Assembly: GCA_029263015.1 (NCBI GenBank)
Contig: JAJCYI010000137.1
Coordinates: 1-53,032 of the forward strand
From: Saprospiraceae bacterium
Lineage (GTDB): Bacteria > Bacteroidota > Bacteroidia > Chitinophagales > Saprospiraceae
Length of the DNA stretch: 53,032 bases
Reading direction: 5' to 3'
Shown: positions 34,105 to 42,692 of the stretch, in pieces
Numbering within the stretch: position 1 is the stretch's first letter
How the letters are laid out: the number at the start of each line of letters is the position of its first letter
Translations under genes and position numbers: made by a program
Notes under the pieces: generated by a model
What the model was told of the DNA's origin: nothing
The model's input: the letters and a program-made list of their open reading frames with translations, nothing else
Databases searched by the model: none

Positions 34105-35222
34105 TCTAACACTATCCCTGCTCCACCACTTGTGTCCAAAGAATTATTTGTTCCACAAATCTTTACACGAACGCCAGGATTATCTGCTCCAACAATTATT
34201 GTATTATCTTTTGTTGCAACGGTTGGAAATCCAAACACCATAGATTCACCTCCAGCTTCAATATCCGCTCCAGTGCCAAAAAACATAAATTCACCATCAT
34301 CATCTACGTAAGGTACATCTTCAGATAATCCGTTTCCAGTACAATCATTGTTTTCCACATGACATTCAATAGAGCCATCAAATAAAAGTATCCCAAACCA
34401 AAGGTTTTCATGAATGGAATTGTCCTTTATGGTCCATTTTGTACCTGGCATATTGGATGTAATAATTTTACTTGATTTTGGCAAGGTCAATTGAGTTTCT
34501 GGTGTCACGGCACATGGAATAACACCAATATAACTTTTTGTAATTGTATTGTTATCCACTGTCCCCCCGTCATCGGTCACCCATGCGCCTATGAGGCCTC
34601 CTTTTATGACATTGTTATGTATGTGAACATTCACGCCGTTTACGATAGTAATTCCAATGGCCTCAGGAATTTCTGCAGCTAAATATGGCAGCCATGCATC
34701 CGTACATTCCATATAATTGTCATCAATGTCAACATTATCTGAGTTTTGAGAAACGACATTGTACTGGTGCTTGGTGAAAGTACAGCCCCTCAAAATAGCC
34801 CCTTCTGATTCTTCAAAAATAACGCCTGTACCACCAATCTCCCCTTTAGGCCGGAGTTCAATATTTTCAATGCGAGTCCCAGGTGCTTGAAATACATAAA
34901 TAGCAGGGTCGAGTGTTTCCCCGTATGTATATATTGGGCCGGTATCGACTATTAATATTGCTCCATCCTCCCCTGCTGGTACATCCACCCCTATTAGTTT
35001 AATTGTTTTTTCTATTAATATAGTCCCGCTTTCGCAGTGTTCCCCAGCAGCCAATATAATCACGCCATTGGGTGCAATTTCATCAATGGCAGCAGCAAGT
35101 GCATCAACGGAATCTGCAGGGATAATGATTTCAGAAACCGGGCCTGATTCATCCTCTTTATTGCAGGAAAAAATAAGGAAAGATAGGATGGCAAGGAAAG
35201 AAAAAAAGGTGGTTTTCATCAT
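34017..35222 (-). CDS. Right-handed beta-helix lipoprotein, 3' end truncated by the IS
   Basis: An approximately 401-aa lipoprotein with the lipobox FLIFSCNKE and repeats of the parallel beta-helix type (GTRIENIELRPKG, GTGVIFEESEGAILRGC, NVHIHNNVIKGG, GTVDNNTITKS). The start is an ATG at 35220-35222 or 35217-35219. Authentic sequence runs to GAGIVLD at about 34105; the last 30 codons come from the IS. How much of the original C-terminus was lost cannot be told. Beta-helix proteins often bind or cleave polysaccharides. Confidence 0.8.
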   Translation of the reverse strand: MMKTTFFSFLAILSFLIFSCNKEDESGPVSEIIIPADSVDALAAAIDEIAPNGVIILAAGEHCESGTILIEKTIKLIGVDVPAGEDGAILIVDTGPIYTYGETLDPAIYVFQAPGTRIENIELRPKGEIGGTGVIFEESEGAILRGCTFTKHQYNVVSQNSDNVDIDDNYMECTDAWLPYLAAEIPEAIGITIVNGVNVHIHNNVIKGGLIGAWVTDDGGTVDNNTITKSYIGVIPCAVTPETQLTLPKSSKIITSNMPGTKWTIKDNSIHENLWFGILLFDGSIECHVENNDCTGNGLSEDVPYVDDDGEFMFFGTGADIEAGGESMVFGFPTVATKDNTIIVGADNPGVRVKICGTNNSLDTSGGAGIVLDRVSSEKEVLDFSESDQVSDKKDGSYPAF

Positions 35223-35477
35223 CAATAGTTTTTGTTAGGTTTAACTCATTCTTTTGTTTTCTAATTTGGAATAAGGCATCTGAAGCTATGAAAACCGAAG
35301 AATGAATGATAAATTCACGTCTCAAAAATACTAAAAGAAATTAGTTTGGCAAAATAATATTTGGCATTCTCGCAAATGCAACGTATTGATAAATGACAAT
35401 TCCATTATTTGCAAAATGTCCGAACCAAATAAAAACGTCCCTGATAAGGATTTAACCATTTGCAAAACCCTTACTTC

Positions 35478-37844
35478 ATGAAAAAAGTACTCTTTATTTC
35501 ATTTTGGTTTTTTCTTGGCCAGTGTTTAGCCCAGCAAAAAGGAGTAACCCCAGTAGTGCCCTCAAACAATAATCCAGAAGGAACAGTCAGGGCAGTGGTC
35601 ATTGGCATTTCTGATTATGAGGATGAGGGGATACCGGATTTGCAGTTTGCGGACAAGGATGCTGAATTATTTGCAGACTGGCTGTATAACTCCAATGCTG
35701 GTTCATTAAACCCTTCTAATATCAAACTATTGGTCAATCAAAATGCAACCCAAGGGAAAATAGGGGCTGCATTGGGATGGCTGATAGAAGATACAAAAGA
35801 GGGTGATGTGGCTGTTATTTATTTCAGTGGCCATGGGGACGTTGAAAATACGATATTGGGAGATCCAGGGTATTTGTTGGTTTGGGATTCACCTTCAAAG
35901 TCCTATATGTTGAGCGCATTTTCAATAGACGACCTAAAACGGATAGTCAATACGCTGTCCATTGTCAATAAGGCCAAGGTAATCCTGATCACAGATGCGT
36001 GCAGAGCAGGAAAGCTCGCAGGCAGTGCGATAAACGGGACTGGGCTTACCAACCAGAACCTTTCGGAACGATTTGGCAATGAAATCAAGGTACTTTCCTG
36101 CCAACCCAATGAATATAGCTTTGAAGGCGAGCAATGGGGCGGTGGGCACGGAGCTTTCACCTACTACCTCTCAGAAGGTCTTTATGGATTGGCAGACAAT
36201 AACAGCGATCTAAAGGTCACACTTTCTGAACTGGGCAGATACCTTGAAGACAACGTGACGGAACAGGTTGCGCCTCGCCAACAAATCCCAGTTGTAATCG
36301 GTAACAGGGCCGAGTCGATAACACTTGTCAATGAACAAGCATTAGCTGAACATAAAAAGGGAGGTGGGTTTCAGGTAGAAAACTTTTCGAAAATTGAAAA
36401 CAGGGGATTGGAAGAGGAACTGCTTGCTGGAGTTGATACTTCTGTAATAAGAAAATACGAGCTTTTCAAAACTGCCCTTGTTGACAATAAGTTCTTCGAC
36501 CCACCGGCAGTCTGTGCCGAAGACCTCTATCAGGAACTAACAGCAATTCCAGAATTGAAACCGCTGCACAACCAGATGAGAAGGGACTATGCTGCTGCAT
36601 TACAGGATGATGCACAGCAATTCCTGAACAGGATGATTTTCAAACCAGAACTGGAAATGGACATCTGGTATTCGCCCACATTGGTTGAAAAGCATTACGG
36701 ACCTCAACCAGTGAAGCTCGAACGGGCAGCTGAGTTATTGGGCCCAGACCACTACATGTATCCTATTTTACAGGCCAGAAAGTATCTTTTTAAAGGAGCC
36801 ATCCAATATATGCAATGTAGCAAATGGAAAAATATTTTATCAGGGACTTTAGCGATAAAGCATTTTAAAGAATCGCTCAAATGGCAGCCCAATGCCCCGC
36901 ACACTTATCTTTGGATGGCCGATACTTTTTGGAGAAACCTCCAAGAACTTGATTCTGCGGTTCACTATTTTGACCTGGCAATTGAGCATGCTCCAACATG
37001 GCGTTTACCCAGACACGAAAAAGCAATTTATTATAGTGAAAATGGCAAATTTAACCTAGCAAAAGAAATACTCGAGCAGGAAATATTGGTTGATAGTACC
37101 GACGGAAATTATTGGTATTCAATGTCCGGATATTATTTTTTTCAAGGGAAATATAAGGAAAGCATTGAAAAATCCATGCAAGCAATAGCGAATAGTCCAG
37201 AGTCATTATTATTCAGAATTGAACCTATATTACCACTGGGTTTTCTCGGAAAAAAAGATGAGGCGATGAAGATATTTAATGAAGTTGTGGATCTGTACCC
37301 CACCAACGGACATATTTATTACTTCATGGCCAATATGTATTTTCTTCTACAAGAGTACCATAATGCTATCCCCTATTTCCAACAAGCCATAGCTAAGGAT
37401 TCATCCATGATCTGGGCATACTCTCATTTGGGTGACACGTATATTTATTTGGATAGCATTGAACAGGCTAAGGTTATTCTGAAAAAAGGATATGAGCAAG
37501 ATTCCACTTATATGCCATTGATAAATTCAATGGGCGGTCTGTATGCAGGAAAAAAAGATCACAAACAGGCCAAGTATTTTTTCGAGAAGGCCATTGAACT
37601 GGACCCTTCATCCTGGCCGCCACACTATAACCTGGCCCTAACCAACACTGCTCAACATGCTTATGAAAAAGCCATTGACAATCTAAGATTGGCCTTTGAT
37701 AAGGGGATGAAAAATGAATTAAAAATCTATTACGGAAAAGGTTATGAATTTTTTAGGGACGATCCAGAACTTGACCCTTTAAAGGAAATGGAAGGGTATA
37801 AGGAATTGATGCGGGAGAATTTTGCTGATGAGTATAAGGAGTAG
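35478..37844 (+). CDS. Secreted caspase-like (C14) peptidase with TPR repeats
   Basis: A 788-aa protein with signal peptide MKKVLFISFWFFLGQCLAQ. Residues 35-290 form a caspase-like domain with catalytic H119 (YFSGHGD) and C175 (TDACRAGK). A linker follows, then several TPR repeats from about residue 440 to the end (HYFDLAIEHAP, AIPYFQQAIAKD, AKYFFEKAIELD). Such metacaspase-TPR proteins are known in Bacteroidota and may act in regulated proteolysis or cell death; no substrate is known. Its stop codon TAG is the first part of the 8-bp repeat flanking the element at 37850. Confidence 0.88.
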   Translation: MKKVLFISFWFFLGQCLAQQKGVTPVVPSNNNPEGTVRAVVIGISDYEDEGIPDLQFADKDAELFADWLYNSNAGSLNPSNIKLLVNQNATQGKIGAALGWLIEDTKEGDVAVIYFSGHGDVENTILGDPGYLLVWDSPSKSYMLSAFSIDDLKRIVNTLSIVNKAKVILITDACRAGKLAGSAINGTGLTNQNLSERFGNEIKVLSCQPNEYSFEGEQWGGGHGAFTYYLSEGLYGLADNNSDLKVTLSELGRYLEDNVTEQVAPRQQIPVVIGNRAESITLVNEQALAEHKKGGGFQVENFSKIENRGLEEELLAGVDTSVIRKYELFKTALVDNKFFDPPAVCAEDLYQELTAIPELKPLHNQMRRDYAAALQDDAQQFLNRMIFKPELEMDIWYSPTLVEKHYGPQPVKLERAAELLGPDHYMYPILQARKYLFKGAIQYMQCSKWKNILSGTLAIKHFKESLKWQPNAPHTYLWMADTFWRNLQELDSAVHYFDLAIEHAPTWRLPRHEKAIYYSENGKFNLAKEILEQEILVDSTDGNYWYSMSGYYFFQGKYKESIEKSMQAIANSPESLLFRIEPILPLGFLGKKDEAMKIFNEVVDLYPTNGHIYYFMANMYFLLQEYHNAIPYFQQAIAKDSSMIWAYSHLGDTYIYLDSIEQAKVILKKGYEQDSTYMPLINSMGGLYAGKKDHKQAKYFFEKAIELDPSSWPPHYNLALTNTAQHAYEKAIDNLRLAFDKGMKNELKIYYGKGYEFFRDDPELDPLKEMEGYKELMRENFADEYKE

Positions 37845-37849
37845 GGTTA

Positions 37850-38075
37850 TTCTCTACCGTACACTTTTTTGAATTTTACCAAATGTCGCCGACCGGACTG
37901 CCGCTTAGGCAATCCGACCGATTTTTGGAATAGTATGACCACAGAAATAAATGGTGTATGCGTTTTAAATTGTTCGATCGGATCGGCTAAGCGCCGGTCC
38001 GATCGGGCACCGCCAAGTAATTTGTCAATTGAGTCTACTTGAATTGATTAAATTTAGAAAGTGTACGGTAGAGAA
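37850..38075. repeat. 226-bp palindromic element with 8-bp flanking direct repeats
   Basis: Arms TTCTCTACCGTACACTTT (37850-37867) and its exact complement (38058-38075) are bounded by the direct repeat TAGGGTTA at 37842-37849 and 38076-38083, a likely target-site duplication. Inside, a second palindrome pairs GCCGACCGGACTGCCGCTTA with the region around 37975-38012. No coding capacity. It sits directly at the caspase stop codon. Confidence 0.82.
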
Positions 38076-38150
38076 TAGGGTTATAAAATTGAAGAACCCA
38101 ATGGAGAACAAGCAATAAAATTCATTTTATGAGAAGGAATTATTTATTTT

Positions 38151-38180
38151 GGTACAAAATATTGTACATTTACACGTACA
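38151..38180. promoter_or_regulatory. YefM-type operator: three NGTACA cores at 12-bp steps
   Basis: GGTACA (38151), TGTACA (38163) and CGTACA (38175) are spaced exactly 12 bp apart, upstream of the antitoxin start. TGTACA cores 12 bp apart are the known binding layout of YefM-YoeB in Escherichia coli. The middle core is an exact match. Confidence 0.7.
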
Positions 38181-38193
38181 AAATAAAACAATA

Positions 38194-38451
38194 ATGAAAG
38201 CAGTAACAATATCTTCATTGAGGTCGAAAATGAAATATTACTTTGATTCTGTAAGCAAGTCTTTGGATGTCATTATTATTCCAAGAAATAATAATGATGA
38301 TGATGCAATCGTCATCATGTCAATCAAAGAATATAATTCATTAAAGGAAACTGAATACCTCCTCTCCACGAATGCGAACCGAACAAGGTTAGAAGAATCT
38401 GTTATTCAATTAAAAAATGGCGAAATCATCACGTTTCCAATTGAAGGATAA
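38194..38451 (+). CDS. YefM/Phd-family antitoxin
   Basis: An 85-aa antitoxin starting [23 protein letters not shown], the YefM/Phd N-terminal DNA-binding pattern, with [17 protein letters not shown] as the middle helix and a C-terminal toxin-binding tail. Its stop TAA overlaps the toxin ATG by 1 bp. The three-core operator 38151-38180 lies 14 bp upstream and supports autoregulation. Confidence 0.92.
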   Translation: MKAVTISSLRSKMKYYFDSVSKSLDVIIIPRNNNDDDAIVIMSIKEYNSLKETEYLLSTNANRTRLEESVIQLKNGEIITFPIEG

Positions 38452-38726
38452 TGATAATCGAATTCACAAAAAACGGATGGGAAGACTTTGAATATTGGAT
38501 AGATAATGACAAGGAAAATGTGATTAAAATCAAAGAATTGATTCAGTCTATCATACAAAACCCATTCAAAGGATTAGGCAAACCTGAACCTCTCAAACAT
38601 GGGTTAAAAGGATTTTGGTCACGACGGATCACCCAAGAACATAGATTGGTATATAAAGTATCAGGGAAGAAAGGCATATCACAAAAATGTTCCATAATTC
38701 AATGCCGGTTCCATTATGATGATTGA
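38451..38726 (+). CDS. YoeB/Txe-type mRNA interferase toxin
   Basis: A 91-aa RelE-superfamily toxin with the YoeB signature GKPEPLKHGLKGFWSRRIT, EHRLVYKV and ending CRFHYDD. YoeB proteins cleave mRNA at the ribosome. It overlaps the antitoxin by 1 bp. The start [16 protein letters not shown] is normal for the family. Confidence 0.93.
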   Translation: MIIEFTKNGWEDFEYWIDNDKENVIKIKELIQSIIQNPFKGLGKPEPLKHGLKGFWSRRITQEHRLVYKVSGKKGISQKCSIIQCRFHYDD

Positions 38727-38760
38727 AAACAACGGGACCATTTTCTACCATCAAAAAATC

Positions 38761-39510
38761 TCACTTCTCCTCCCCCACCAAGCTCGCCGACAAATACTCC
38801 CGGTTCATCCTCGCAATATTATCAATAGATATTCCTTTTGGACATTCAGCTTCACAGGCGGTGATATTTGAGCAGCGGCCAAAGCCTTCTTCATCCATTT
38901 GGTTCACCATCTTCAAAGCTCGTCGACTCGCTTCCACTTTGCCTTGTGGCAAAAGGGCAAGGTGAGAAACTTTGGCGCTGGTGAACAACATCGCAGAGGC
39001 ATTTGGACAAGCTGCCACGCAGGCCGCACAGCCAATACAGGTGGCAGCATCGAAAGCCAGGGACGAGTCGTTCCGATTGATTGGAATAGCATTTCCATCC
39101 TCTGCCTGGCCAGTACTCACTGAGATATACCCACCCGCTTGAATGATCCGGTCAAAGGAAGAACGGTCAACGACCAAATCTTTGATGACTGGAAACGCAT
39201 TGGCGCGGTACGGTTCAATATGAATAGTATCGCCATCATTAAAATGGCGCATGTGCAACTGGCAAGTAGTTGTGCCTTGCATGGGGCCATGTGGTTGACC
39301 GTTGATGACCAAGCTGCAAGCTCCACAAATCCCTTCCCGGCAGTCATGCTCAAATGCAACTGGTTCTTTTTTTTGTTGAATCAACTCTTCGTTCATCACG
39401 TCCATCATTTCCAGAAAGGACATGTGCTCATTGGCCTCTAAGGTATGATCTTCAAAATACCCTTTATCATTTGCACTTTTCTGACGCCAAACTTTTAATC
39501 TGAGTTTCAT
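38761..39510 (-). CDS. sdhB: Succinate dehydrogenase/fumarate reductase iron-sulfur subunit
   Basis: A 249-aa SdhB/FrdB protein. The plant-type [2Fe-2S] motif [16 protein letters not shown] and the two ferredoxin-type motifs [13 protein letters not shown] and [12 protein letters not shown] are all present. It is last of the sdhC-sdhA-sdhB run on the minus strand. The preceding 130-bp spacer to sdhA is a heptamer array. It couples flavin and quinone sites of complex II. Confidence 0.94.
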   Translation of the reverse strand: MKLRLKVWRQKSANDKGYFEDHTLEANEHMSFLEMMDVMNEELIQQKKEPVAFEHDCREGICGACSLVINGQPHGPMQGTTTCQLHMRHFNDGDTIHIEPYRANAFPVIKDLVVDRSSFDRIIQAGGYISVSTGQAEDGNAIPINRNDSSLAFDAATCIGCAACVAACPNASAMLFTSAKVSHLALLPQGKVEASRRALKMVNQMDEEGFGRCSNITACEAECPKGISIDNIARMNREYLSASLVGEEK

Positions 39511-39517
39511 GATGTTG

Positions 39518-39640
39518 GTTTAAAAGTTTTTGGTTTTTGGTTTGGGGTTTTTGGTTCGGAGTTCGGGGTTTATGGTTAACCTATTCTTGAGCAGATATTC
39601 CGACAAACCAAGAACAAAAAACTCCGAACTAAAAACCAGC
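39518..39640. repeat. Inverted heptamer array between sdhA and sdhB
   Basis: Units ggttttt-ggtttgg-ggttttt-ggttcgg-agttcgg-ggtttat-ggttaac (39528-39579) pair with a complementary arm containing ACTCCGAACTAAAAACC (39621-39637). A 7-bp period throughout the left arm. Confidence 0.8.
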
Positions 39641-39646
39641 CCTCCC

Positions 39647-41647
39647 TTATTTATAGCTCCTTGTTTTCAATTCTATTGCTTCAAATTTCAGATGTTCTTT
39701 GTGGAGGACAGGATCGTTTTTCACGTCCGGCCATTCCCAGGCAGCGGCATAGGCGAAGTTTTCATCGTCCCTTTTGGCTTCTCCTTCTTCCGTTCTTGAT
39801 TCTTCTCGGAAATGTCCACCGCAGCTTTCTTTGCGGTTGAGGGCATCCACGCACATCAGTTCACCCAATTCAAAGAAATCGGCTACCCTGGCGGCTTTCT
39901 CTAATTCTGGGTTAAACTCATCCATTGTGCCGGGCACGAAGACATCTTTGTGAAATTCTTCCCGCAATTCACGGATCAGCCCGATGGCTTTTTTCAATCC
40001 TTCCGCATTCCTTGCCATGCCACAATGTTCCCACATGATTTTGCCAAGGCGACGGTGAAAGCTCTCAACGGATTGGTTGCCATTGTTGTCGAGGAAGTTT
40101 TGTAAACGCTCTTTTACTGCATTTTCCGCTTGCGCAAATTCAGGCAGATCGGTTGAAAATTTTGGCGTCCTGATTTCTTTGGAAAGGAAAGGCCCAATGG
40201 TATAAGGAACCACAAAATAACCATCCGCCAAGCCTTGCATCAGTGCAGAAGCACCCAATCGGTTGGCCCCGTGATCGCTGAAATTACACTCACCCAAGGC
40301 AAAAAGGCCTGGAATATTGGTCTCCAAATTATAATCCACCCACAGGCCGCCCATGGTGTAATGGACTGCCGGATAAATCTTCATCGGTGTTTTATAGGGG
40401 TTTTCGCCAGTGATCTTCTCGTACATTTCAAACAAGTTGCCGTACTTTTCTTCGATCTCGGCAACACCCAATTCCCTGATTTTTTCTGTTGATGGATTGT
40501 GCAGGTTCATTGAATGTGCTTTTGATTTGCCATAGCGTTCAAATGCACTTTCAAAATCGAGATAAACCCCCAAGCCGGTAGCCACGACGCCATGTCCTTT
40601 ATCGCATTCGACTTTTGCAGCACGAGAAGCGACGTCCCTCGGAACAAGGTTTCCAAAAGCAGGATAGCGGCGTTCGAGGTAGTAATCACGATCTTCTTCC
40701 GGAATGTCTTTTCCCATCTTCCGACCTTCCTGTATGGCTTTCGCATCTTCCAGTTTCGCTGGCACCCAGACTCTTCCATCGTTCCTCAAACTCTCTGACA
40801 TCAAGGTCAATTTGGATTGGTACTCTCCTGATTGGGGAATGCAGGTCGGATGGATTTGAGTGTAACAAGGATTCGCCATCATGGCACCTTTTTTCACGAC
40901 CCGCCAACCAGCAGTCACGTTGCAGTTCATGGCATTGGTGGACAGGTAAAATACGTTCCCGTATCCACCTGTGCCCAAAACGACACAATGCGCAGCAAAA
41001 CGCTCTAATTTGCCAGTGGTAAGGTTGCGGGCAATGATGCCCCGTGCCTTGCCGTCAACAACAACCAGTTCGAGCATTTCATGGCGGTTGTACATGGTGA
41101 CCGTTCCGAGTGAAATCTGGCGGCTCAATGCCTGGTATGCCCCGATCAACAATTGCTGGCCAGTCTGGCCACGGGCATAAAAAGTCCTTTCCACTTGCAC
41201 CCCACCGAAAGAACGGTTGTCCAACATCCCACTGTATTCACGGGCAAATGGCACGCCCTGTGCCACACACTGGTCGATGATGTCGTTGCTGACTTCTGCG
41301 AGGCGGTGGACATTGGCTTCTCGGCTGCGGTAGTCGCCACCTTTTACCGTATCGTAAAATAGGCGGTAAACACTGTCGCCATCGTTTTTATAATTCTTTG
41401 CTGCATTGATCCCACCTTGCGCAGCAATGGAGTGCGCACGGCGTGGGCTGTCATGGAAAGTAAAGCACTTCACATTATAACCCATTTCACCAAGACTGGC
41501 CGCCGCCGATGCACCAGCAAGGCCAGTACCTACCACAATTACTTCCAAGCGGCGTTTATTGTCAGGTGAAACAAGGGGCATTTTACTTTTATAGTCGGTC
41601 CACTTATCTGACATGGGACCTGGAGGAATATTGCTATTTAAACTCAT
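39647..41647 (-). CDS. sdhA: Succinate dehydrogenase/fumarate reductase flavoprotein subunit
   Basis: A 666-aa flavoprotein with FAD motif [15 protein letters not shown], the covalent-FAD region [10 protein letters not shown], and the C-terminal active-site stretch MGGLWVD. The length is that of the Bacteroidota/epsilon-type Sdh/FrdA rather than the 590-aa alpha-proteobacterial form. It follows sdhC across a 134-bp heptamer spacer. Confidence 0.95.
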   Translation of the reverse strand: MSLNSNIPPGPMSDKWTDYKSKMPLVSPDNKRRLEVIVVGTGLAGASAAASLGEMGYNVKCFTFHDSPRRAHSIAAQGGINAAKNYKNDGDSVYRLFYDTVKGGDYRSREANVHRLAEVSNDIIDQCVAQGVPFAREYSGMLDNRSFGGVQVERTFYARGQTGQQLLIGAYQALSRQISLGTVTMYNRHEMLELVVVDGKARGIIARNLTTGKLERFAAHCVVLGTGGYGNVFYLSTNAMNCNVTAGWRVVKKGAMMANPCYTQIHPTCIPQSGEYQSKLTLMSESLRNDGRVWVPAKLEDAKAIQEGRKMGKDIPEEDRDYYLERRYPAFGNLVPRDVASRAAKVECDKGHGVVATGLGVYLDFESAFERYGKSKAHSMNLHNPSTEKIRELGVAEIEEKYGNLFEMYEKITGENPYKTPMKIYPAVHYTMGGLWVDYNLETNIPGLFALGECNFSDHGANRLGASALMQGLADGYFVVPYTIGPFLSKEIRTPKFSTDLPEFAQAENAVKERLQNFLDNNGNQSVESFHRRLGKIMWEHCGMARNAEGLKKAIGLIRELREEFHKDVFVPGTMDEFNPELEKAARVADFFELGELMCVDALNRKESCGGHFREESRTEEGEAKRDDENFAYAAAWEWPDVKNDPVLHKEHLKFEAIELKTRSYK

Positions 41648-41649
41648 GT

Positions 41650-41780
41650 TTTAATTGTTGATTGCTGTTGCTGGTTGCTGGTTCTTGGTTCTTGCTGCTA
41701 CATTTAACATTAGCACACCTACTGCCTACTGTTCACTGTTCACTGTTCACTGTTCACAAATCACTACTTAACTAATCACT
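41650..41780. repeat. Heptamer arrays between sdhC and sdhA
   Basis: tgctggt-tgctggt-tcttggt-tcttgct at 41668-41698, and four copies of ctgttca-ctgttca at 41726-41758, each with a 7-bp period. Confidence 0.78.
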
Positions 41781-41782
41781 AA

Positions 41783-42478
41783 TCAACTGTTCTTCAAATA
41801 GAAAATGATCGGTATGATCGCAAAACCCAATGGCACCAAGATCGCATACACTTTTCCCAAAAACTGGATGATTGGCGTGTACTTTTTATGGTTCAAGCCA
41901 AGCGATTGGAAAGCAGATTGGAAACCATGCCAAAGGTGGAATGCGATTACGGCCATTGATACCACATAAAAAATGACAAACATGGGGTTGAGGAAAGCAA
42001 TCTTTACTTTTTCGTAAAGGTCACTTAACTCTGCTCCACCTTCATAAGATACCAAAGCCACGTTGTCGAGTTTCATCTGCAACCAGAATTGGTACAAATG
42101 GATGAGGATGAACACGAACACAATGACACCAAGTACTGCCATATTTTTGGCGAAACCAGGGTGGGTGTTCACGGCCCTGACATTGGTTACAGCATATTTC
42201 TGACCACCACGAGCCGCCCGATTACGCAGCCAAAGCGAAATCCCAAGAACTGCGTGTAAAACAATAAAAAAGAAGTTTCCTTTCGATACAAATTGGATCA
42301 ATCCATTATGCGCCATGAAATCGGCATAGACATTAAAGGAATGCCCGCCGTCATCAGCGAGCAGTTGCAGGTTTCCTGCAAGGTGAACCATCAAAAACAA
42401 AATCAAAAACAGCCCCGTCAGGCTCATGATCAGTTTTTGGCCGATGGATGAAGTTAAGAATCTGGAAAACCAGCCCAT
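41783..42478 (-). CDS. sdhC: Succinate dehydrogenase cytochrome b subunit
   Basis: A 231-aa membrane protein with five hydrophobic helices and several histidines (LMVHLAGN, FIVLHAVLG, ILIHLYQF, IAFHLWHGF) that can bind two haems b, as in the b558-type family. It is the membrane anchor and quinone site of complex II and the first gene of the sdhC-A-B run. Confidence 0.93.
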   Translation of the reverse strand: MGWFSRFLTSSIGQKLIMSLTGLFLILFLMVHLAGNLQLLADDGGHSFNVYADFMAHNGLIQFVSKGNFFFIVLHAVLGISLWLRNRAARGGQKYAVTNVRAVNTHPGFAKNMAVLGVIVFVFILIHLYQFWLQMKLDNVALVSYEGGAELSDLYEKVKIAFLNPMFVIFYVVSMAVIAFHLWHGFQSAFQSLGLNHKKYTPIIQFLGKVYAILVPLGFAIIPIIFYLKNS

Positions 42479-42654
42479 ATTCGATGCAGATTTATTTACA
42501 AGTTGGTAGTGTCAGAATAAAAATTACCAACGCACCTTCTATTTCTGACAGCAGTCACAAATGTATTATGTCCAATGATTTTTACAAAGGGGAGTTTTGC
42601 GAAGGGGAGCGTGAAGGCTAATTTAGATTGTGTACAGATAGGCATCAAGGCCCA

Positions 42655-42692
42655 TTGTTCCATGGAACAATGAAACAATAGAACAATGAAGT
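42655..42692. repeat. Heptamer-like array (aacaatg) next to the peptidase gene
   Basis: Units gaacaat-gaaacaa-tagaaca (42664-42687) with a 7-bp period. The rest of 42479-42692 is unremarkable. Confidence 0.5.
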
